From positions 1 through 5,542 of the forward strand of contig JAJWXI010000118.1 of NCBI GenBank assembly GCA_021641225.1: DNA of 5,542 bases, given 5' to 3'. This stretch comes from Collinsella aerofaciens. GTDB lineage: Bacteria; Actinomycetota; Coriobacteriia; Coriobacteriales; Coriobacteriaceae. The notes beneath the pieces are model-generated. The model was not told the origin of the DNA. It searched no databases and was given only the letters and a program-made list of their open reading frames with translations. A program made the position numbers and the translations under genes. Position 1 is the first letter of the stretch; each line of letters starts with the position of its first letter. Shown piece by piece: positions 1 through 4,340 of the stretch.

Positions 1-2
1 CG

Positions 3-263
3 CCCGGGCGCTATATCTACATGGCGCGCCTGATGCGTAATGCCGCCGCGAACGATCCGCACGATTTTCTGGTTGAGCTTACTCGCCTGATGGAGGCTTG
101 CCATGTGGCAGACCTCGCCATGAGCGAGTGGGGGATTACGGTCGAAGAGCTGCCGGCCATCGCACACAACGCTCTGACGACCAACGGCGTCCTGTTTAGC
201 CACGACCCCGTGACGCTGACCGTCCCCGACGTCGTCGAAATCCTCAAGCAAAGCTACCGCTAG
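3..263 (+). CDS. Iron-containing alcohol dehydrogenase, C-terminal fragment (5' end outside window)
   Basis: This is the last 86 codons of a gene that enters the window already open, since the frame is unbroken from position 3 to the TAG at 261-263. The visible protein includes PGRYIYMARLM, then an acidic and helical stretch, MSEWGITVEELPAIAHNA, and the ending LTVPDVVEILKQSYR. This order (P-x-x-Y-x-x-xAR, a 'GI..eeLp.ia..A' helix, then 'LT..DvveIlk..Y' at the C-terminus) is the usual end of group III Fe-dependent alcohol dehydrogenases, which interconvert alcohols and aldehydes with NAD(P)H in fermenting cells. The metal-binding histidines lie upstream and cannot be checked, so the substrate is unknown. 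The internal ATG at 21 is probably not the real start, because homologous sequence continues before it. Downstream lie the hairpin repeats and then a shared terminator. Confidence 0.75.
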   Translation, partial: PGRYIYMARLMRNAAANDPHDFLVELTRLMEACHVADLAMSEWGITVEELPAIAHNALTTNGVLFSHDPVTLTVPDVVEILKQSYR

Positions 264-279
264 TTGCCTTGCTACTTTG

Positions 280-334
280 TCTCAATCTGTAACATCTGCA
301 GCCATTTTTGCCGAGTAACTGTTACAGATTGAGA
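280..334. repeat. Hairpin unit 1 (15-bp stem, 25-nt loop)
   Basis: Arms 280-294 and 320-334 are perfect reverse complements (15 bp), enclosing a 25-nt loop at 295-319. The stem could gain a G-U pair (279 with 335) in a plus-strand transcript. The 21 nt at 278-298 are identical to 358-378 of unit 2. Confidence 0.9.
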
Positions 335-357
335 TTTTCTCTTCAGGGGAATTCGAA

Positions 358-416
358 TGTCTCAATCTGTAACATCTGGACGGACAAAAGATCTCTATCT
401 GTTACAGATTGAGACA
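358..416. repeat. Hairpin unit 2 (17-bp perfect stem, 25-nt loop)
   Basis: Arms 358-374 and 400-416 pair perfectly over 17 bp around a 25-nt loop (375-399). It is the best preserved of the three units. The loop contains GGACGGAC, resembling AGACGGG at the same place in unit 3. Confidence 0.92.
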
Positions 417-437
417 AAGGTCAGGGGCAAAGACGGT

Positions 438-498
438 TTGTCTAGATCTGTAACAGTTAGACGGGAATTCGGGCCATAGATGTTACAGATTGAGATAA
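438..498. repeat. Hairpin unit 3 (18-bp imperfect stem, 25-nt loop)
   Basis: Arms 438-455 and 481-498 pair over 18 positions with one true mismatch (A444/G492) and two G-T oppositions (445/491 and 440/496), which would be G-U pairs in plus-strand RNA. The loop 456-480 is again exactly 25 nt. Its right arm with flank (478-495) is the reverse complement of unit 1's left arm (280-297). Its left arm (446-459) is the reverse complement of unit 1's right arm (316-329). This unit therefore appears to be inverted relative to unit 1. Confidence 0.85.
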
Positions 499-513
499 TC
501 GCGCCGCGAAAAT

Positions 514-552
514 AAAAACCTCCGCAGGGGTGCTTCCCTTGCGGAGGTTTTT
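514..552. terminator. Bidirectional rho-independent terminator
   Basis: Arms 514-526 and 540-552 form a 13-bp perfect stem. It extends inward by one G-T and three G-C pairs (527-530 with 536-539) to leave a 5-nt loop, TGCTT. On the plus strand the stem ends in six Ts (548-553). On the minus strand the A-rich left side reads as TTTTTATTTT. It can therefore terminate both the minus-strand DXS-like gene and any plus-strand transcript from the dehydrogenase gene and hairpin array. The right arm reaches into the DXS-like stop codon (552-554). Confidence 0.93.
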
Positions 553-2333
553 TACTCGTTCAGTAGCCTTACGGCTTCAGCGGCCATGTTCTCGACCGTC
601 ATGCCGTTCTGCGCGAGCAGTTCGTTGGGGTCGTAACGGTCGGGGAAACCCTTGGCGATGCCAAAGGTGCGGGTGCGCAGCGGCGTGCAGGCCAAATAAC
701 ATGCGACGCGCTCGCCCCAGCCGCCGTCCAAGATGCCGTCCTCGAGAGTGACGACAACGCGATGCTCGGCGGCAAGGCTGTCGAGGAACTCACGGTCGAG
801 CTCAGTTGCATAGCGCGGGTTGACGAGCGTGGCCTCGATGCCGTACTCGGCAGCCAAACGGTTTGCTACGCGCTCGCCCAGCTCAAAGAAATCGCCGAGC
901 GCGAGCACGGCCACGTCGCGGCCCTGGCGCACCACGTTGTAACGAACGGCGCCGTAATCGGCGTCCTCGGCAGGCGCCAAGTCGGGACGGCTTACCAGAC
1001 CAATGCCCGGCACGCGAATTGCCACGGGGTGCTCGCGGTGATCGAGCGACCAGCTCAGCATGGACAGATATTCCTCCATGCAGGCCGGCGCCAGGTAACG
1101 CATGTTGGGAAGAGCGCCCAGCATGGAAATATCAAAGAACGAAAGATGCGTCTCGGACGTGGTACCAAAGATCGACGCGCCAAATACCAGGATGGTCGCC
1201 GGGGCGTCGTTGAGGCACAGGTCGTGCCACAGCTCGTCATAGGCGCGCTGCAAAAACGTGCCGTACACGCCAAAGACCGGCTTGGCGCCCGAGCGGGCGA
1301 GTGCGGTGGCAAAGGTGACGGCGTGTTCCTCGGCAATGCCAACATCGACAAACTGCTTACCGGCGGCAGCGCGGAGCTCGGGCGTAAAGCCCATGATGTA
1401 GGGCGTGGCGGCCGTGATGCCAACGACCTGCGGGTCGCGCGCGATCGCGGCGCTCAGGGCCTCACCCGTAATGTCGGCATAGGTGCGCGGCGCGGGCTCG
1501 CTCGGATGGCCCGGGCAGAGCTTGCGGCCGGTCGCCATGTCAAAGGGGCCAACGTGATGCCAGCGCTCGGGGTCGCTCTGGGCCGGCTCAAAGCCCTTGC
1601 CCTTGGCGGTGGAGACGTGCAGCACGATGGGATGATCGATATCGCGCAGTTCCTGCAATGCGTCGACCAGGGCCAACACATCGTTACCGGCGTCCAGATA
1701 GCGGTAGTCGAGCCCCATCGCGCGGAAAACGTTGCGCTCACAGGTACCGTTGCTGGCGCGCAGCTCGGCCAGATTGCGATAGAGGCCACCGTGGTTTTCG
1801 GCGATGGACTGGTCGTTATCGTTGACGATAATGATCAAGTTGCTGTCGAGCTCGGCGGCATTGTTAAAGCCCTCAAACGCCAGACCGCCCGAAAGCGAGC
1901 CGTCGCCAATGATGGTGATGACGTTGTACGCATCGCCCGCCAGGTCACGAGCGTGCGCCAAGCCGCAGCCCAGGCTCACCGATGTGGAGGTGTGGCCCAT
2001 GGCGAACAGGTCGTGTTCGGACTCGTCGGGATTGGCAAAGCCAGAGGCCTCGCCGTAGCGTGCCGGGTCGATATAAGTGTACGCGCGCCCAGTCAGCGCC
2101 TTGTGGGCATAGGTCTGGTGTGACACGTCAAAGACAATTTTGTCGGTGGGGGAGTTAAACACGCGATGGAGCGCGACCGTAAGCTCAACGACGCCCAGGT
2201 TGGGGGCAACGTGCCCGCCGACGGCGGCGGAGCTTTCGAGGATGGCGTGGCGGATCTCGCCGCAGAGCAGCGGAAGCTCGGCGCGATCGAGAGCCTTGAC
2301 GTCCTCGGGCGTTGTCGTTTGCGTAAGCAGCAT
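552..2333 (-). CDS. DXS-family thiamine-diphosphate enzyme (1-deoxy-D-xylulose-5-phosphate synthase-like), divergent active site
   Basis: The 593-aa protein has the three-domain DXS layout. The N-terminal ThDP domain shows GGH (H41), SHQ (H72), GHTSTSVS (114-120), GDG (143-145) and NDND (171-174, metal-ligand N173). The central pyrimidine domain shows GIAEEHAVTF with the catalytic Glu at E335, then TFLQRAYD (359-366). A transketolase C-terminal domain starts near 470. Canonical DXS condenses pyruvate with glyceraldehyde 3-phosphate in the cytosol, feeding MEP isoprenoid, thiamine and pyridoxal synthesis. Compared with my recollection of E. coli DXS (620 aa), Y392, R398 and H431 are kept (Y357, R363, H396). 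However R420, D427 and R478 become G385, T392 and G443, and about 27 residues are missing from the linker between domains I and II. Those arginines bind the substrate phosphate, so the acceptor may differ, and a housekeeping dxs probably exists elsewhere. The ATG at 2331-2333 is the first after an in-frame stop. A GGAG lies about 12 nt upstream, which is a long spacing. The gene is monocistronic within this window. Confidence 0.88.
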   Translation of the reverse strand: MLLTQTTTPEDVKALDRAELPLLCGEIRHAILESSAAVGGHVAPNLGVVELTVALHRVFNSPTDKIVFDVSHQTYAHKALTGRAYTYIDPARYGEASGFANPDESEHDLFAMGHTSTSVSLGCGLAHARDLAGDAYNVITIIGDGSLSGGLAFEGFNNAAELDSNLIIIVNDNDQSIAENHGGLYRNLAELRASNGTCERNVFRAMGLDYRYLDAGNDVLALVDALQELRDIDHPIVLHVSTAKGKGFEPAQSDPERWHHVGPFDMATGRKLCPGHPSEPAPRTYADITGEALSAAIARDPQVVGITAATPYIMGFTPELRAAAGKQFVDVGIAEEHAVTFATALARSGAKPVFGVYGTFLQRAYDELWHDLCLNDAPATILVFGASIFGTTSETHLSFFDISMLGALPNMRYLAPACMEEYLSMLSWSLDHREHPVAIRVPGIGLVSRPDLAPAEDADYGAVRYNVVRQGRDVAVLALGDFFELGERVANRLAAEYGIEATLVNPRYATELDREFLDSLAAEHRVVVTLEDGILDGGWGERVACYLACTPLRTRTFGIAKGFPDRYDPNELLAQNGMTVENMAAEAVRLLNE

Positions 2334-2358
2334 CGTTGTGGGTTACTCCATGCGAATC

Positions 2359-2372
2359 GAGCGCCGGCGCTC
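2359..2372. promoter_or_regulatory. 14-bp perfect palindrome in the DXS-like gene's leader
   Basis: GAGCGCCGGCGCTC is self-complementary and lies 25-39 nt upstream of the DXS-like start codon. In the mRNA it could fold as a short GC stem just before the weak ribosome-binding site, or it could be a protein site in DNA. In GC-rich sequence it may also be chance. Confidence 0.35.
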
Positions 2373-2418
2373 CCTCGGCCGGCACAATTGCACAAGACAG
2401 TCTCGCACATTTTGGCGT

Positions 2419-2446
2419 TTGATATGTGACGGCGGCGCGGTAATTC
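2419..2446 (+). promoter_or_regulatory. Possible sigma-70-type promoter for the HD/CmpB pair
   Basis: TTGATA (2419-2424) and TAATTC (2441-2446) are separated by 16 bp and resemble -35 and -10 hexamers. They lie about 115 nt before the HD gene. A competing candidate is the extended -10-like TGGTAAATT at 2486-2494. It has no good -35, but the 18-bp palindrome sits just upstream of it. Neither is proven. Confidence 0.35.
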
Positions 2447-2457
2447 GCCAACTGGTG

Positions 2458-2475
2458 GGGCAAAACGTTTTGTCC
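2458..2475. promoter_or_regulatory. 18-bp near-perfect palindrome, candidate operator
   Basis: GGGCAAAACGTTTTGTCC is a palindrome with one mismatched pair. Its core CAAAACGTTTTG (2461-2472) is perfect. It lies midway between two divergent genes and 10 bp upstream of an extended -10-like element (2486-2494). A dimeric repressor or activator site for one or both genes is a reasonable inference, but the regulator is unknown. Confidence 0.45.
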
Positions 2476-2550
2476 GATGCCATACTGGTAAATTCGATGA
2501 TGATTTTATTCAATGTGTGCAGGCCGTGGCTTGCCGCCGTGAGCCGCTGG

Positions 2551-2557
2551 AAGGAGG
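2551..2557 (+). promoter_or_regulatory. Ribosome-binding site of the HD gene
   Basis: AAGGAGG sits 4 nt before the ATG at 2562. It decides for this start over the in-frame GTG at 2517, which has no such element. Confidence 0.85.
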
Positions 2558-2561
2558 CAGC

Positions 2562-3119
2562 ATGTCCGATACCGTTCGTGCCGAGAAAATCGCGCGCGAG
2601 GTCGACGATGCCGCCCGTCAGCTTGCCCAGACGGGCCGCTTGGGCCTGACGCATGAGTTTATCCAACATGGCGATGTGACGGTCTATACGCATGTGACCT
2701 CGGTAGCGCGGGCAAGTCTGTCCTTTGCCGAGCGCTTGGGCCGTGCTGGCATTTCGATCGACCGCGCCTCGCTGCTGCGCGGGGCCCTGCTGCACGATTA
2801 CTTTCTCTACGATTGGCATGACCCCGACCCGAGCCATCGACTGCACGGATTTCGGCATCCGTTTTTTGCCCTGGCGCGTGCCGAGGAAGATTTTGAGCTG
2901 ACGTCGCGCGAGCGGAATATCATCGCGCGCCATATGTTTCCGCTGGTGCCGGTGCCACCGACGTGTCGTGAGGCATGGATTGTGTGCCTGGCGGATAAAT
3001 GGTGCGCACTGCGCGAGACGATTGCCGGCCGTCTGCCGCGCAAAGGCGGTGCGAACGATTTGAACGAGGGCTCGAGTGACGGCTCGAGCAAAGAATCGAA
3101 CGAAAAGAGGAGTGGGTAG
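2562..3119 (+). CDS. HD-domain metal-dependent phosphohydrolase
   Basis: The 185-aa soluble protein has the HD-superfamily ligand order: YTHVTSVA (H44), ALLHDYFLYDWHD (H78-D79), HGFRHP (H95, H99), IIARHMFPL (H124) and CLADKWCALRE (D145). The 'RGALLHDYFLYDWH...HGF.HP..AL' and 'HMFPL...P...REAWIVCLADK' blocks match a compact HD family common in Clostridia and Coriobacteriia. HD proteins hydrolyse phosphomonoesters, phosphodiesters or nucleotides with bound divalent metal, and the substrate of this family is not known to me. The C-terminal 25 residues (from about 161) are hydrophilic, rich in Gly, Ser, Glu and Lys, and probably disordered. The gene ends 3 nt before the CmpB-type membrane protein, and the two families are often neighbours. 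A shared membrane-associated role is therefore inferred. Confidence 0.85.
   Translation: MSDTVRAEKIAREVDDAARQLAQTGRLGLTHEFIQHGDVTVYTHVTSVARASLSFAERLGRAGISIDRASLLRGALLHDYFLYDWHDPDPSHRLHGFRHPFFALARAEEDFELTSRERNIIARHMFPLVPVPPTCREAWIVCLADKWCALRETIAGRLPRKGGANDLNEGSSDGSSKESNEKRSG
3069..3092 (+). repeat. 12-nt tandem duplication in the HD gene tail
   Basis: GGCTCGAG recurs at 3069-3076 and 3081-3088 within two 12-nt units, encoding GSSD-GSSK in the disordered C-terminal tail. This is likely a small slippage duplication in an unconstrained region. Confidence 0.5.
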
Positions 3120-3122
3120 ACG

Positions 3123-4142
3123 GTGGGAACCGCGATCGACATGGCATTTGACGGCGCGACGCTTGCCGCCTGTCCGCTCTCGGCGCTGGTACTCTCGTTT
3201 GCCTTCTACGGTTTTTGCGGCTGGGTATGGGAGTCGACAGTCTGCGCCATGCTCAACCACGGACGCTTTGCCAACAGCGGCTTTTTGCTAGGGCCGTGTT
3301 GTCCCATCTACGGTGCGGGCGGCATCGCGTGCTGGTTGCTGCTGCGTGGAATCCCAGACGCCTCGAGCCAGTTTGTCGCTGCCGCGCTCGTATGCAGCGT
3401 GATCGAATATAGCGTGGGCGTGCTGTTGGAAAAAACGACGGGTGCCCGGTTTTGGGATTACTCGCATCTGCCGTTTAACCTGCACGGACGCATCTGCCTG
3501 TACTGGGCCTGTGCGTTTGGCCTGGGTGCGCTGTGCATTTGTCGTCTGGTGGAGCCGGCGCTGCTGGGGCTGCTCGGCCATCTGCCGGTGTTGATCGTGC
3601 GGCTGGCGGCCTTTGCCGTTGCCGTTGCGATGATCGTGGACGCGTTGTGCTCGCTGGCGAGCTGGCGCCGTCTGTCCGACCAGCTGGAGCGCGTGCGCGC
3701 CGACCTTGCCGACCGCATCAACGAATCGCTCGCCGATGCCTCGGACTCCATGCTCGAGCGCATTCCCGACTCGGCGATTGACTCGGTGTCTCAGACGCAT
3801 ATCCGCGGTCGTGCTATTAACGCGTGGCTGGCAGAGCTGGGCGATGCGGCACTCGATGCCCTGCGCGAGAAGGCCTCGGTGCCGACGTTTATCTCGGACG
3901 GTGCTCGCGGCCTGGCGCTTGCCGCTCGCCGCGTTGCCGATGCCGCGCCGAGTATGCCGCGCCCGTCGCTTACTCGTCGCCGCGCCGGCAAACGCGCGAG
4001 CCGTCCGGTGCCAAGCGTGTCGCTCAGCCGTCGTGACCTGCGCTTTTTCAACGCCTTCCCACGCCTGCGCATTAACCGCTACGAGGGCGTCATCCGAGCA
4101 ACCGACCTCCGCGATCGCGCTCGCGAGCTGTTCCGTCGCTAG
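3123..4142 (+). CDS. Putative ABC-transporter permease-like membrane protein (CmpB family, PF06541)
   Basis: The 339-aa protein has about five hydrophobic segments (roughly residues 17-36, 52-75, 84-103, 124-150 and 154-178). It carries the family landmarks GWVWES (33-38), LGPCCPIYGAGG (56-67), EYSVGVLLE (95-103), RFWDYSHLPFNLHGRICL (109-126), and a C-terminal RRDLRFFNAFPRLRINRYEG block (303-322). Residues 181-339 are a basic, partly helical cytoplasmic tail. Despite the database name there is no ATPase or binding-protein gene beside it, so transport is unproven and the true role is unknown. I chose the GTG at 3123, with GAGGAG 10 nt upstream. The ATG at 3141 is an alternative that would drop only six residues. 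The start lies 3 nt after the HD gene's stop, which implies translational coupling. Confidence 0.82.
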   Translation: MGTAIDMAFDGATLAACPLSALVLSFAFYGFCGWVWESTVCAMLNHGRFANSGFLLGPCCPIYGAGGIACWLLLRGIPDASSQFVAAALVCSVIEYSVGVLLEKTTGARFWDYSHLPFNLHGRICLYWACAFGLGALCICRLVEPALLGLLGHLPVLIVRLAAFAVAVAMIVDALCSLASWRRLSDQLERVRADLADRINESLADASDSMLERIPDSAIDSVSQTHIRGRAINAWLAELGDAALDALREKASVPTFISDGARGLALAARRVADAAPSMPRPSLTRRRAGKRASRPVPSVSLSRRDLRFFNAFPRLRINRYEGVIRATDLRDRARELFRR

Positions 4143-4154
4143 CCGGGGCCGGGC

Positions 4155-4175
4155 CGGGCGCACCCCTTTCGCCCG
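4155..4175 (+). terminator. Weak GC hairpin after the CmpB-type gene
   Basis: CGGGCG (4155-4160) pairs with CGCCCG (4170-4175) around a 9-nt loop, 13 nt after the stop codon. No clear T-run follows (CACATTTCCC), so this is at best an inefficient terminator or just GC-rich sequence. Confidence 0.3.
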
Positions 4176-4189
4176 CACATTTCCCGTTC

Positions 4190-4238
4190 GTTTCACGTCC
4201 GTTGCCGTGCCGTTTCCAAGATTGCGGCACCGTTTCCA
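4190..4238. promoter_or_regulatory. Helically phased direct repeats upstream of amt, GlnR-box-like
   Basis: GTTTC occurs at 4190, 4212 and 4232, with GTTGC at 4201 and ATTGC at 4221. Three of the intervals between successive boxes are 6 nt and one is 4 nt. The 17-nt blocks 4202-4218 and 4222-4238 match at 14 of 17 positions and are 20 bp apart. A weaker GTTTA follows at 4253. Actinobacterial GlnR boxes are alternating GTnAC and GAAAC half-sites with 6-nt gaps. Read on the opposite strand, this array is similar. The site ends about 100 bp before an ammonium transporter gene, a classical nitrogen-control target. OmpR-family binding is therefore a reasonable inference, not a demonstration. Confidence 0.5.
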
Positions 4239-4330
4239 TTCGACAACGCAGCGTTTAACAACGCCGTATCTGGTCTACACCAGTTGCCCTTCAGCTCCAT
4301 CATGAGCGCCGACAACGTTCATGCGACCAA

Positions 4331-4337
4331 GGGGGAG
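4331..4337 (+). promoter_or_regulatory. Ribosome-binding site of amt
   Basis: GGGGGAG lies 3 nt before the ATG at 4341, a slightly short spacing. It favours this start over the in-frame ATG at 4302, which lacks a purine-rich leader. Confidence 0.6.
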
Positions 4338-4340
4338 CGA

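Larger units (their letters stand above)
278..498. repeat. Tandem array of three palindromic hairpin units, about 80 bp period
   Basis: Six copies of an approximately 15-nt motif (core TGTTACAGATTGAG or its complement) lie between the two converging genes in strictly alternating orientation. They form three inverted-repeat units. The complement motif ATCTGTAACA occurs at 285, 365 and 446, and TGTTACAGAT at 320, 400 and 481. The arms are therefore 35 bp apart within each unit, and units repeat every 80 and 81 bp. The two inter-unit spacers (335-357 and 417-437) both carry TCAGGGG at matching places (343-349 and 421-427). The block is AT-richer than its flanks and has no convincing ORF. It could be a REP/MITE-type intergenic repeat family, a structured 3' UTR, or protein-binding sites. 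No flanking target duplication was found that would prove transposition. Confidence 0.9.

Noticed and set aside
278..498. CRISPR array
   Set aside because: The repeats alternate in orientation and form hairpins with fixed loops; direct repeats with unique spacers and cas genes are absent.
762..2123. 453-codon open frame on the plus strand opposite the DXS-like gene
   Set aside because: It is an antisense shadow favoured by GC-rich codons; its translation has no recognisable family pattern, while the opposite strand encodes a clear DXS-family protein throughout.
2517..2561. Earlier GTG start for the HD protein (15 extra residues)
   Set aside because: The AAGGAGG 4 nt before the ATG at 2562 marks the true start, and the extra residues include that ribosome-binding site.
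2343..3260. 305-codon open frame on the minus strand
   Set aside because: It spans the intergenic region and lies antisense to the HD gene and the start of the CmpB-type gene. Its composition is Arg/Ala/His-rich, as expected from a shadow frame.
3288..4196. 302-codon open frame on the minus strand
   Set aside because: It is antisense to the CmpB-type gene, with low-complexity Arg/Ala/Gln-rich translation and no motif.
4271..4288. Sigma-54 promoter (TGG...TTGCC) before amt
   Set aside because: The GG-to-GC spacing is 2 bp longer than the -24/-12 consensus allows, and sigma-54 is not expected in actinobacterial lineages.
4302..4340. Earlier in-frame ATG for amt (13 extra residues)
   Set aside because: No ribosome-binding site precedes it, the added residues are hydrophilic, and Amt proteins usually begin just before the first membrane segment, as from 4341.
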